Assembly (NCBI GenBank): GCA_029213265.1
Contig: JARGNG010000031.1
Span: 1 to 52,606 of the forward strand
DNA: 52,606 nucleotides
Direction: 5' to 3'
DNA from: Verrucomicrobiales bacterium
GTDB lineage: Bacteria > Verrucomicrobiota > Verrucomicrobiia > Verrucomicrobiales > DEV007
The position numbers and the translations under genes are program-made. The notes under the pieces were generated by a model. That model made no database searches. It was not told where the DNA came from and saw nothing but the letters and a program-made list of their open reading frames with translations. Below, piece by piece: positions 24,001 to 26,083 of the stretch. The stretch's first letter is position 1; each line of letters begins with the position of its first letter.

Positions 24001-24134
24001 CGCTTGGAAATGGAGACGGTTCCGGGATCAACGGAGGAATCGACGAAGATCTTCTCGAAAGACAGCTTCGGATTCTCGAAGAAGAAGAGGAAAAGGAGAA
24101 CGAAGAAGGCGAGAGCGAAGAGGGCGCGGAGTAA
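1..24134 (+). CDS. Giant filamentous-haemagglutinin-like repetitive surface protein (5' end outside window)
   Basis: The frame is open from base 3 to a TAA at 24132-24134, so the N-terminus (signal peptide and secretion domain) lies upstream. A GTG at 66 is internal and is not the start. About 130 units (hand count) carry a core [YF]-A-[QM]-[IL]-G-H-G-G, about ten residues later G-[ND]-H-x-G-[DN]-I, then alternating strands such as T-V-x-A-x-G-x-I-x-F-x-x-G. Each unit of about 38-45 residues fits two coils of about 19 residues, the known spacing of filamentous haemagglutinin beta-helices. The composition is rich in Gly, Asn, Asp and Ala, with only about nine Cys. The last units end near 23500. 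A non-repetitive stretch, a Pro-Val-rich linker (about 23805-23860), a region with F-A-T-G-F-K-S-F-D-T-Y-Y, and a Glu-rich tail follow. I infer an exported, surface-attached or released fibre that may serve in adhesion. Ligand, secretion route and partner protein cannot be seen. The uninterrupted 24-kb frame argues that it is functional. Confidence 0.9.
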   Translation, partial: GDSNPNINNVDLSNTLDSGTNVVITTNFGTLFEQGNITVSDRVEWYQSTATAPGTLSLLAMGSVFFNDSVRSAGTGGLNVVAGWDGMTGIVDPLLNNHPQNDNLPGGVDMAAIFAGMNYDGDTENDSAGRLGGSVFISSTATPRGVSVGSRFGDTNVLGHDLIMRGGNGSDERYSQLGFADNGTEYQIGANHGNYNRRNEWWGSDAAADGTGFSVTGAVTGANYIALLGGTRDAGGTFDGAGSGANGNITVSMNGLLDMRTGNGNRSYVQIGHGGSGQAGFEVERNTNNAANVTRVTRDGHLIDPGDNGRMFFSSTWRSNLETNPFNALDGANVNNYAVRGDVSVRVQETALVLASNGLSTGTAAALNAANNDGSDGMYAQIGHGGAENHGSFHGAVSLTAEGARGLADVGPGTPEGIGIDLIGGRSTRRYVHIGNGSTAEGNRRTIFDQTRSGEVTVSATTGAIRMQGYNEPVTGGSESSWTYGHIQIGHGGSYQSAPASGGQFVPNGGANLSGTPDNSSSGNITVFAGGTYQDSRYDSVLGAGSDIGIGAQSGNSAHAYTMIGHGGMNMRAATNAGYQGDIDVQADQGDILFAGGGDQRVNRDWGYGRNGTQIGHGGRDVDGAKGGLINVLAGQGAGATDGDIYFSTGRHYESPAQIGHGGFAAHGDLNSAENAADISVTALGKIEFFSGASGEKNALEVSQSYADWWFNERNSNRSRSGQYNANDRYIMIGHGSSDGDFIMPNAQDITVTSGTGDVANQLGGADGDVNTGGITFTAGDMDQDFAMIGHGGYSNGANDTNGFNGDISVIANGGSIIFDSSAQGGQRFTRQTRSIDGTATTGIIMQAYDSNTQAFVQIGNGGYQSRGNHSGEITIFSNGGIDMLGATTNPLTDISFSVANGDNLTHLSNGVDTANSMANVYMSLGALTDTAATTANENTATGAAFLARANVKPGSVRIVLSDGTIITDRPDAGSDERTSFIEDQDGNTVGEIVYDQAIVRFNAATIGSGNSNVVSVDYQSIGGRSEHNYAQIGHGGFDADGVNGNTTDGGNSGNISIQAASDIRMHGGAYHRSYTQIGHGGNSNRGAHSGDITIGLSPGTTGGKLEVLAGTGGHRHFDYQAYGQVGHGGFDADGNHYGDIRITNGVGADGRGVFLKAGSTQDSTVQIGHGGRSARSGTGDGANAFGLNGDIVIRTDGDVAVIAGTGSRNNDTWNDDFRIWGQIGHGGLDADPSNNNTNNFGQNGGVAFTRTAIGDTNAGTAGVGEEKWGHFGDISVITTGGDISFMGGSTVALADRLDSDGNVLPITNDPSLVSNGDGHGRYHYAIGGHGGLWTGGDHHGNIEFIAEDGSVNVVGGMFTSRSGQDKYNFAQIGHGGADDQGHTGRSDEIIRVHGLGNTGNVVVAAGDGRSSSAQIGGGGRNFDGTHLSDIEVWAGNDIVMQGGLTNARVVSRIGEYGDINGTNGGNGNDLSEFNAFWGTGGMNYLLMDQAAAAGGGQKTKLIGENIQAGTVEFRLQTNVYDGNVAADFVDDGAGNIVPFGGGAAVGTIDYVTGEITWNTAVLGSDTANQPDIFVNYDHENFNINDSIRTYAQIGHGGYETRSNTATHAEGAGVNTGHTGDIDVRAGVDATGAFNGGGGQIIGKAGNDRRTYVLIGHGGTDSIAPSGHFYSGSITANADGGIDFRGGHGMTDNQNVAFNFGGDGNIESVTQGRNNAGINDLDFNFAMIGHGGHNSDADGALDNNSNDPLSTREGHHGDISITVNNGDVDFAAGGTRGYGHFAQVGHGGMNSHGNHHGNIDVVVNNGDINFTGGGTVFDGNNTDHRHYAMIGHGGHGMTGNLGRVGEAITVEATAGAINFSSAPQVADGSNVPWGAHVYVMNRAGNQDENHRNRTRGDENFSMIGHGGTFVYGDKEANIDVTAGNGINFSGGTLGSARQNGESDNAGSMNFAKIGHGGYFNIRQYRTSWNPADGNQDADDFNVPQNLDGTGLPFHATVDGTTLGAGFLADGFNGDVTVTATGGDITFTGGNAHNTFAQIGHGGYETPGDHGGTVTVDAQAGNIVFNADVDLHGTNSGFAASGNQTFAMIGHGGFYSDGEIRSAINVNAGGTIRFDGGDSNSFGQIGHGGQSSIGTSTARWGGTTTDATFRYASNRFYRPGSRSGDIAVTSGGNIEFVGGNVDGENGFVQIGHGGRDIVANGHASSQYGDGHSGNINVTSTGGGIRMEGGDLRHDHAMIGHGGTQSFGNHGGDGSDNRMDSDVIVLAQDDIEVVATGTSGGGTWGADAAGSRNFARIGHGGWRSSFRDVRDLSNSDYAILGPYIARTNAPTGQVVPNDGGINPYVPFTTNHDGNALDFYNGGASLAVNAGGAHGDNNISLGIAQLGTFMGDIDVVSSDGAVRVIAPSEFEFRVGTTTNTIGRRGQEASAQIGHGGYRNFADTQGNIFVGSYGATSGGIELTAVQGNSAATGNHDNAYAQIGHGGYQSGGKHNGSITLESILSVALQGGDSVDGANASYALIGHGGYDADDDGGEYKDAAQNMLGVDKPTTGGVAVNAAGQTEFDDGNSGDISITVAGGDLTVLAGRDFATFAQVGHGGYSTRDSHSGHVTIDVSGGIALVASSDVTNPAGGDLNPGANNDAYAQIGHGGLDADGNHNGDIDIKGGKFSGGVLDGYGFYGRAGDWDDDYVQVGHGGAFSRGYGTQAAGLLGNTGSIGIEVDGHITFVAGSYANPALFTNEDGRNSVHVGHGGYDADISRDGSANVRNQFQNAVAQATNAVIVADPTRLAGHNGDITVISNDGAIKFLGGEVDPTVRTNPLELSAGIGRGNYHFAQLGHGAANTNGNHYGDITVRAGIAADGTVAANGDGDILFASGGATDNEWADNANYSQLGHGGRSSQGSLGARDTSGTLQDTFNVMAGRDITFTAEDAGPSSYTMLGNGGWAARGEHAADINVFAERNIKLAGGDRFTGAPAAGSGYNVSYGFGGHGTSGWNNTINQDFAANLNGGANFNTNYTRVVAGSLSIAIRLDDGTVIGSLSDPEGDGTLTADADITADFQDGLGTRTITEGTTVANVTNYGGEGSTTITFLQDVNPGVNGIGGQNTEAGDAGTVNLWVSFETGDHDVTWAQIGNGGGESDNGNNVIDLGHRGNITVAARTGNISLEGGTDDISSARVGNGGYATKGNNSGDIHLRAGGSVSLLAGLDRAQNEAAIGHGGYDADGSHVGVIKVSAGTGDLYTNLGVGVFNDLADFDGDTVLDEIQFESAGLGTVLLQGGAGENNAQIGHGGRSAFDGVTTLDGVIGVSATGDIDLLSGTGGRAYAQIGHGGWHENQAADITGDISVISEQGNITLRSGGWNTYSVIGHGGDDNDERTRLGGTRQGAINVVGDEITIDWNGDRLAWIGHVFDMTNNTNNPWAANTLAVPGDNLGGGYSVIARSGMNLPDNADTFAINDYIRDLLITPNLAAGPVTISGGNIAVNSLLDFSTVWANPADRVNGLNLIAGGDIDVNFSIQNPGTGDVNLIAGANLAQGSIVDGTDLTGPVNHLYCPPTAVMNVLAVKPDGTQFGNDNGFAISSAEFFNAAGEVRIGNNSRGIAVGSQNGMTNVLGYGVYLSGGNAQNTLPVQSEYAQIGFNSLDPVGGAQTNHAFGDATGNIMVHTKEGGLTMNGGTNGSSTYVQIGHGGYDHNLDSDDATDPNHSGMIYVDTRFGTTDGDISIQGGTDSSEAFTVDRQYAQIGHGGLRLAGDHSGTIDVLGGNILLQAGGQNLQTDDSYAQIGHGGRQADGNHSGDVTVDASGTLDIVAGPGDRGYAQIGHGGHDSDGTKDGVIDVAAIGAITMRGFDGIRDASTNPDPLGTLTGVQSFSQIGHGGFGSAGNTSGSIFVDSGAAISATAGDNNDNYTQIGHGGRQARGDHGVAGNVLEVTAVNDITFTGGNNGEGFDGIANLRAYAMIGHGGHDADTDADAVPYIAPPTDRGGNTADILVSTTNGNITFLAGTQRESYTQLGHGGAYTDGDHTGTITVQATNGAITFDSSVAGVDPAGASNTPINRYSQLGHGGYRASGGNTGAIDVDAANAITFTAGNDGSSYTQLGHGGRNDGRINNGNGNNNNDRFFAGTHSGQIDVTSTAGDIAFTSGNSGSSHSQLGHGGRESMAAAGEGHNGAINVTAGGSVDFAAGIGNQAFTMLGHGGFRSLGDHSGDITVLATDGVSFAASPSTTLGVNGDQAFAQLGHGGYDSDFQDRDLLAEGGGMTSGTNFHLNTPEGTAEGTTGNIVVLAGVDTGLNVLNKDAKIEFTSGADNDAYAQLGNGGKNTNGAHRGTIQVAAANEIRFDATNALKIANAQASGANSSNGAYVQLGHGGQGADARPATGFAGHGGDIQVGAGLGEDGGGISFLAGDQNDNYAQLGHGGRSARGNHDGNITVDAPGTIQFAGGDDLRAYAQLGHGGHDADDTANRAGNSGNILVNTILTPDTDADLIFTAGNGEESYVQVGHGGYGTRGDNLNSEIEMFGGRDLVLQAGNGTGAGNDGGDAFNKGFRAYAKIGHGSFFDPATAARHSTGDICVHLGRLITMDSAAGGSDNTGGFVQIGHGGRGVNGNHDGNVTVVSGRTAVGGLTMTGGDAVDQWVQIGHGGQESSGNLGGRVFVVVDDGTGGTAGDLTMTGGGGAGSYVMSGHGDGRGTYVADGGSLAGQTSGTREGGLQYFVNGDVNLNTGTPGTTTDNNNVYVLHRTSDGGGLTFPGSYLGGDGYQFVFNGNTSGNAYGGNSLAFENENTIFDGNLGSGNIVRTHVGDFAYNSNVWGDQFVNHNFDFVILATGNLDFAASFQNAGEGRVALVAGWDGVQDVSSVNFNNGDCDPEIIPGSIDFNDCERYGKVAADGGATNPNGYTQGILTIGSANQTEAVRIGSRLGTTYLRGNGIVINGSDNDAGRFTQIGFHHNAASDVGTVTGPITGAIDVKAHEGGLTMNAGAADGAFVQIGHGGTGSFINEIDAQIDVSFCETGDISINGGGVNAYAQIGHGRNGSANTAIGGTINVVDFGNLTMTGGSGAGGYTQIGSGGLNSDGAITSAINVTSTATVAERGFIDLNGGTNTNTFAQIGNGGSDSQGTHNGNILLSANSVSGSGGSGLSSYVQVGNGGHQARGDVLGDITVEATDGDIDFGAGTNDRAYALVGHGGLFQNGGNFALEGDIDLDATGDVKFASGGGSANWKFAQVGHGGFQVDGTKTGAIDILAGGNIDFLGAGSTGVEAFVQIGHGGYQSDGNASGTIDVEAQAGSVTFTAGNAESSYAQLGHGGRDAKGDYSEDITVTATGGGINFTGGTAGRTYAQLGHGGYEADAATAHTGNIMVTATGAQGINFTSGNSSEAYTMLGLGGMRADGDHDGNITVNSQGGGIRFASGSDNAGAFWVSYAQLGNGGYEARGNRNGIIDVDAAGDIEFDASLGGRREYVHLGHGGWDSDDPNGTEDASDNGNIFVNTTNGGNLLFKASERAVNGGTPQDSADGNSARESYAHLGHGGYSSSGNQVGNITVGIDGTIDFVGGHSDQSYALLGHGGTNAKGANSGTIDVTAAGIDATDGFGIRFQSGGGNQAYTHLGHGGWDADSSVGGHNGNITVAATEDDADIIFSAFSNNPADLDNDNAYSQLGHGGRASNGNHFGTIDVTTAAGGDINFTGGDALAYAQLGHGGRDSSGNQGDDGTGDAAVSKITVNSGGAIAFAGGTTGTGWGQQEAYAQLGHGGYQSSGNHVGDIDVDAQTGITFTAGSSYRSYASLGNGGTRARGDHSGEITVDTLTGNIAFTGGGRNEAYAHLGHGGYDADNPNRPGWPNVPVGSPGNTGNITVNALGGDILFTSGDDNSYTQLGHGGSYNNGDQVGNIIVNADGRLVFDARHDSTGSNHYSQLGHGGFYASGNMSGSVTVDAGSDIELLAGGNSSYAQIGHGGRNDHNTGVQQEDPNNTTPANRRFFDRRVASNDGYLPGTHRGDISVTGGGVLDMIGVDGLGFTANQGGGTYVQIGHGGFRNSADPNSVNGSGHNGLIDINVDGNARLLSGYRVGETYAQIGHGGYQAMGNHGHNAASDANASDVTVSVGGTLEMRAQGGVDDGNNWGRRGYNNYAQIGHGGYDTEFRTADFATLQWFGPETVSPNNPNPGVLPTPYSLTDDPGWNPNAPTIGASPATAGGNFGGAVRLGTLGDISVTTGGNVLVAAFDDVNVVGQTLGESNWAQIGNGGRSTDGNAVGGVKLDSGGDITFLATQLQQDFALAAGGALGNNNGYVQLGNGGLNARGDHDGNIDVDAIGAITFLAGTTTQSYAQLGHGGFDADEPNSSDHTVINNHIGNTGSIDVDARGDITFTAGNAYRSYAQVGHGGAHTRLNSDGNIRVVSTTGAIEFKAGIGAGDDPEAYAQLGHGGYESDGTKSGTIYVEAAGGIDFHAGDRRDNYAQLGHGGRSARSGGADAASAAGNSGSITVIGGGDINFWAGTGSVANATNVNEDFRLYAMLGHGGWDADVAGNGSGQQTGIGHNGDISVTTSGGDINFLGGNELLTGIGQGLGRDHFAVLGHGGRSSNGDHFGNITVGASGSINFVGGKDMTDDSADEFSFVHLGHGGYASLGDMGRVGEEIRVTAGNGVVFSSQAFDATFSPILSGRGSFAHLGNGGREARGDHNGDIYVTAGAGGVNLINADGAIVNSYVQLGHGGYNADTPDGNNTDITDIGSNGLISIITTGGGDVMLTNNNDADNTYGQIGHGGMFTNGNHTGAITINSSGAIGASAGGGHWGYAQVGHGGGRDARGVHTGAIDLDAVDDVTVVSGTNHRAYGQVGHGGWNSERPDGVTGPGNTGTIDVTSSTGDIRFTSVGAAGIEDAYAQLGHGGDETQGSNDGAITVEATTGDIVFTGGAGNDNYAQLGHGGHNAKGDQSGAIIAIAGGALEFTGGVAGSNRNYAQLGHGGNEADGSLSGTIDVTAGTISFTGGVGATANAQLGHGGFQASGSKIGNITVTTTTSDILFAAGGAAPTVWESNAILGHGGVRADGLAQGDITVESAGNISVLGGTHRGASSQIGHGVREERGAGNSGNIHIGAAGNLIIESGTGERAYAQVGHGGENTDGDHVGDICVHVGGNVSVDSTNSTQQISYTQIGHGGWEVNGNNHSGFITVTAGGNIDVLGGTAAIDTYAHIGHGGGQNANGNFAGSISLVSGGNVNVVGGSFADSGAMIGHGNADATTSGSRTGGLNVWADGAITMTDGAGGNALIAHQTTNGVALVDYSGSGVQAAGDGGYSLVGLTGVNIGTAMATGTGNGINVLGLEQAIASGLGGGDVTIASGTDLTIGGLGGTFTYNSANTLTLASGGDLTLNTGYQNQGAGDVNLIAGWLNSGSTALAAPIMAGAHDAVPALGTICLPDYQPITINAATVCDDFGVGVGTLFIGDGAQTGGVAIGSRQGATNALAQTISVNGGATGVRSFAQLGFRGDGSGDITGDINVFAGAGGVSVNGGAAGTFNNFAQIGHGGNGAASAAITGNITVSFCEPADLTIAGGDSTGAYAQVGHGGQDFNGAITGNVSTVGTVLDATLSGGDGIGAAAQFGNGGLRQNGTKSGDVTLEAETVTLTGGGGSFATTQIGNGGNGGSGAVSGEISVTSTVGDIIVTGGGGSFAGSQIGHGGSNFNGQVVSQNITVDSANNVIARGGGGQSAGAIIGHGGSNAQGTEFSGDVDVTAANDVGILGGAGNGSFAQIGNGGSSADAAVGGDVTVEAGNDVIMSTANQANGAYSQIGNGDNLTGAFSNISGTGSRSGDIEVSAGSDITMTTALIGHVNSTNNNAGPVSGTTNIGVARDNPTDPNAGTLRANSTSEFAGADGLYFYMPRRINNQIGAGAKLNGQTWTGAPTDPSPGRWANEFTINILGDVILFPNEHANEFGTGPAVFAAGGFNFNYDTIVIEAVVPTPEPPVPPVPPVIPTAPLLDLLFPDDRTTDDWRRDLEYFATGFKSFDTYYEGFSQYGLFGESIYSLGNGDGSGINGGIDEDLLERQLRILEEEEEKENEEGESEEGAE
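2850..3075 (+). other. Inserted domain 1 in the giant protein
   Basis: This stretch of about 75 residues breaks the unit periodicity. It starts P-G-S-V-R-I-V-L-S-D-G-T, passes through a D-x-D-G-N-T-V-G-E-I-V-Y-D core, and ends V-V-S-V-D-Y directly before the next IGHGG unit. It resembles the inserts at about 4510 and 9050 in order of motifs. No function is recognised. Confidence 0.6.
4510..4745 (+). other. Inserted domain 2 in the giant protein
   Basis: The segment starts A-G-T-V-E-F-R-L-Q-T, has D-D-G-A-G-N-I-V in the middle, then V-G-T-I-D-Y-V-T-G-E-I-T-W, and ends D-I-F-V-N-Y-D. This is the clearest copy of the inserted beta-rich domain. The G-T-I-D-Y-x-T-G pattern recalls small beta domains that I associate with phage and adhesin proteins, but I cannot name the family with certainty. 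Confidence 0.6.
9050..9360 (+). other. Inserted domain 3 in the giant protein
   Basis: The segment starts A-G-S-L-S-I-A-I-R-L-D-D-G-T and ends G-T-V-N-L-W-V-S-F-E, followed by a unit beginning T-W-A-Q-I-G-N-G-G. It is longer and more divergent than the other two copies, with extra Thr/Asp-rich loops. It shares their opening strand and closing strand. Confidence 0.5.
10501..14445 (+). repeat. Repeat module 2 of the giant protein (about 21 units)
   Basis: The header reads G-D-V-N-L-I-A-G (about 10550), then V-G-S-Q-N-G-M-T-N-V-L (about 10790) and Y-A-Q-I-G-F-N. Units run from about 11030 to 13900. The closing unit near 14030-14120 contains S-G-T-R-E-G-G-L. Cys occurs only near the edges (about 10640 in Y-C-P-P and about 13686 in I-C-V-H). 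Confidence 0.8.
14446..22020 (+). repeat. Repeat module 3 of the giant protein (about 50 units)
   Basis: The header reads G-R-V-A-L-V-A-G-W-D-G (about 14490), then a Cys pair (D-C-D-P and D-C-E-R, 14560-14610), I-G-S-R-L-G-T-T-Y-L (about 14710) and F-T-Q-I-G-F. Units run from about 14930 to 21640. The closing unit near 21655 reads S-G-S-R-T-G-G-L. The module is collinear in loop landmarks with modules 1 and 2. Confidence 0.8.
22021..23560 (+). repeat. Repeat module 4 of the giant protein (about 8 units)
   Basis: The header reads G-D-V-N-L-I-A-G-W (about 22075), then a Cys pair (I-C-L-P and V-C-D-D, 22175-22230), I-G-S-R-Q-G-A-T-N-A-L (about 22295) and F-A-Q-L-G-F. The eight units tend to have short loops (G-N-G-G, S-N-F-N-G). 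The closing unit near 23340 (G-S-R-S-G-D-I) is followed by I-G-H-V-N-S-T-N-N-N, echoing the end of module 1. Confidence 0.8.
23817..23843 (+). repeat. 9-bp tandem repeat encoding Pro-Val linker
   Basis: Three consecutive copies of CCTCCGGTT (the last base differs in copy 3) encode part of the P-V-P-P-V-P-P-V linker between the repeat region and the C-terminal domain. The repeat keeps the reading frame, so slippage would only change linker length. Confidence 0.8.
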
Positions 24135-24171
24135 TCCTCCCCGCTTCTTTTCTCTTAAAGGAAATTCACAG

Positions 24172-24206
24172 GCGGTGTTCTGACGGAAGTCGGAACACCG
24201 CTTTTT
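24172..24206 (+). terminator. Rho-independent terminator of the giant gene
   Basis: A perfect 9-bp stem GCGGTGTTC/GAACACCGC with a 12-base loop is followed directly by five T. It starts 38 bases after the stop codon. The next gene is convergent. Confidence 0.85.
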
Positions 24207-24266
24207 CGTGATTCCGAAGCCGTGCGGGCCGCTGGAGTGCCTTTCCGTTCACCGCGATCGACCTGA

Positions 24267-24821
24267 CTACCGCTTTTCGACAGCCATGAGAGCAGGAGGG
24301 GAGTTCCTCTGATTCAGGAATTCGTAGCGAATTGTCGTGTAGACATCCTGATCAAGGCCGCACAATTCGCTCTCAACGGCTTCCGCCTCGGCTTCTCCTC
24401 CAATGTGTCCGCGATACAAGATGCAGGTGAGAAGGCCCCCTCGTGCGAGCAGGCGTAGGCTGGTTCGAATGGCAATGATTGTCGTTTCCACCTCGGTGAT
24501 CTTCGATTTGTCCCCATTCGGAAGATAGCCCAGATTGAACATCACGGCCTTTACCGGCTCGCTGACGTGAAGATCCATTTGCTCATGACCCGCATGAATC
24601 AACTCCACCTGGGGAAAGTTGGCGCATCGCTCCCCGGTCGCACGGATGGCCTCTTCCTGAATGTCGAAAGCAAAAACCTTTCCGGAATCGCCGACGCAAG
24701 TGGCCAGAAACGCGGTGTCGTGTCCATTTCCCGCGGTTGCGTCGACCGCCACGTCTCCGGTCTGCAGGCGTTCCCGGATCAGTCGGTGGGCAAAGCCCGT
24801 CGCACGGAGGAATCTTTTCAT
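24267..24821 (-). CDS. mnmM: MnmM-type tRNA (5-aminomethyl-2-thiouridine) methyltransferase, class I SAM fold
   Basis: The 184-residue product has SAM motif I as V-D-A-T-A-G-N-G-H-D-T (about residues 26-36), a second acidic SAM-binding strand F-D-I-Q (52-55), N-L-G-Y-L-P-N-G-D-K (96-105) and the C-terminal N-Q-R-N-S-P-P (170-176). These are hallmarks of the PF06962/YtqB family, whose Bacillus member was shown to be MnmM, methylating nm5s2U34 to mnm5s2U34 in tRNA. The ATG at 24821 is chosen because the frame further upstream overlaps the neighbouring oxidoreductase and gives an unrelated sequence. The gene follows the FAD oxidase by 13 bases and is probably co-transcribed with it, which supports a shared wobble-uridine pathway. 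The substrate is inferred from the family, not proven. Confidence 0.8.
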   Translation of the reverse strand: MKRFLRATGFAHRLIRERLQTGDVAVDATAGNGHDTAFLATCVGDSGKVFAFDIQEEAIRATGERCANFPQVELIHAGHEQMDLHVSEPVKAVMFNLGYLPNGDKSKITEVETTIIAIRTSLRLLARGGLLTCILYRGHIGGEAEAEAVESELCGLDQDVYTTIRYEFLNQRNSPPALMAVEKR

Positions 24822-24834
24822 ACACGGAAGAAGC

Positions 24835-25908
24835 TTAGAGCAGATTTTCCCTGAGATCCGAGGATTCCGGAAGTGGTCGCCCATCGAGCAGATGCTCCAC
24901 CAGCCGGGAGGCGTGCCAGGGGCCATTGAGGACTCCTTTTGAGCCCAGCCCGTTGAAGAGAATGACTTCCTCGTGAGAGGGATGTCTTCCCATGAAAATC
25001 TGACTTCTTCGAATGATGGGACGAACCGCAGCCTCGTGTTTGATGATCCGTCCCTCGTGTGGTGTGATATTGCCCAGCTTTTCCAGAACCTCACGCCGTC
25101 CCTCCGCGGTCGGGCCTTCCGTATCGAATTCATGACGATAGGTGGAACCGGCCCGGAACAAGCCGTTTCCCAGCGGAAGGAGCCAGCCTCCACAATTCAC
25201 GATTCGAGTTTCCTCTTCCAGTTCCGGGATTTCCAGATGGAGGATGTCGCCGGCAGCCGGCTTCATCGGCAGCCAGTCGAAAAAGCGGTTTTGGTTTCCT
25301 TTCCATCCTTCTGCGAAGATGATTCGATCCGCGACAATATTTTTCCATCGAACGGAGCCATCCGGCCCGGCCTCTTTACCCACGATTACATCAGCGGAGT
25401 CGAGGGAGGCAATCGCGTAAGAGGCTCGTTCCAGCAAATGCTGGCGCGTGGCCTCCAGAAAGGCAGGAACGTCGAGCCAGCCGCCCTCTTTCATTTCAAA
25501 GCCGGAGTGAGGAGCGTGAAAGGCTGTCTCATCAATCCGAAGCGGTTCATGGTAGGGCTTGAGATCGTCGCCGTCGTTTTTCAACCTCTTGTCCCAGGCT
25601 GCCGCCTCTTTCCCGTTACGAAAAACGCGTGCGATCCGTTTGTGATGAAAGAATTGAGCGGAAGTTGCCTCCTCTTTTTCCCAATAAAATTGCTTCGCAA
25701 ACAAGAGTCTTTCTCCCAACTCCGGGGGAACATTGAACCGGGAACCTGCGATCGGGGTAACGAGACCGGCGGCAACTTTCGAGGAAGTGATCTGTTCATC
25801 GCGATCTACGACGAGCACCCTTTGCCCGCGATCGAGAAGTTGCCACGCGAGCAACGACCCGGCGAGGCCTTGCCCTACAATGAGAGTATCAATTTTCAAT
25901 GGTCGCAA
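24835..25908 (-). CDS. FAD-dependent oxidoreductase resembling the MnmC oxidoreductase domain
   Basis: The 357-residue DAO-fold protein has an N-terminal Rossmann motif G-Q-G-L-A-G (residues 12-17), an acidic end of strand 2 (V-V-D), a mid-protein G-G-W-L-D-V motif, and a C-terminal F-N-G-L-G-S-K-G-V followed by a P-rich helix start. The G-G-W-L and G-L-G-S-[RK]-G motifs match the C-terminal oxidoreductase domain of MnmC, which removes the carboxymethyl group of cmnm5s2U34 to give nm5s2U34. Its partner 13 bases downstream is an MnmM-type methyltransferase, which would take the product. An in-frame stop lies just upstream; the start is TTG at 25908 or TTG at 25899 (M-K-I-D-T-L-I-V), with no ATG available. 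A generic amino-acid or glycine oxidase is the alternative. Confidence 0.7.
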   Translation of the reverse strand: MRPLKIDTLIVGQGLAGSLLAWQLLDRGQRVLVVDRDEQITSSKVAAGLVTPIAGSRFNVPPELGERLLFAKQFYWEKEEATSAQFFHHKRIARVFRNGKEAAAWDKRLKNDGDDLKPYHEPLRIDETAFHAPHSGFEMKEGGWLDVPAFLEATRQHLLERASYAIASLDSADVIVGKEAGPDGSVRWKNIVADRIIFAEGWKGNQNRFFDWLPMKPAAGDILHLEIPELEEETRIVNCGGWLLPLGNGLFRAGSTYRHEFDTEGPTAEGRREVLEKLGNITPHEGRIIKHEAAVRPIIRRSQIFMGRHPSHEEVILFNGLGSKGVLNGPWHASRLVEHLLDGRPLPESSDLRENLL

Positions 25909-26083
25909 GTCAGGTTGTCAGAGGGATACGAAGCCCGTGTATAAGAGAAGCGCAATCAAGGATTCAAAGTCGGAATATAATTCGTTTAAATTAATAGTTA
26001 AGTTTTATAAAATAAATGATTGTCAGAACTTCAATTTCAGGTCAAACTGTTTGAATCTTAGATTTTTCAGACTTATTCCAGTT

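Noticed and set aside
24822..25193. N-terminal extension of the MnmM-type methyltransferase
   Set aside because: It overlaps the oxidoreductase gene in another frame and gives an unrelated sequence; the family length is about 185-190 residues.
25909..26083. Specific -35/-10 promoter boxes in the AT-rich gap before the ankyrin lipoprotein
   Set aside because: The region is clearly AT-rich and divergent, but no pair of boxes with standard spacing stood out, so no promoter was annotated.
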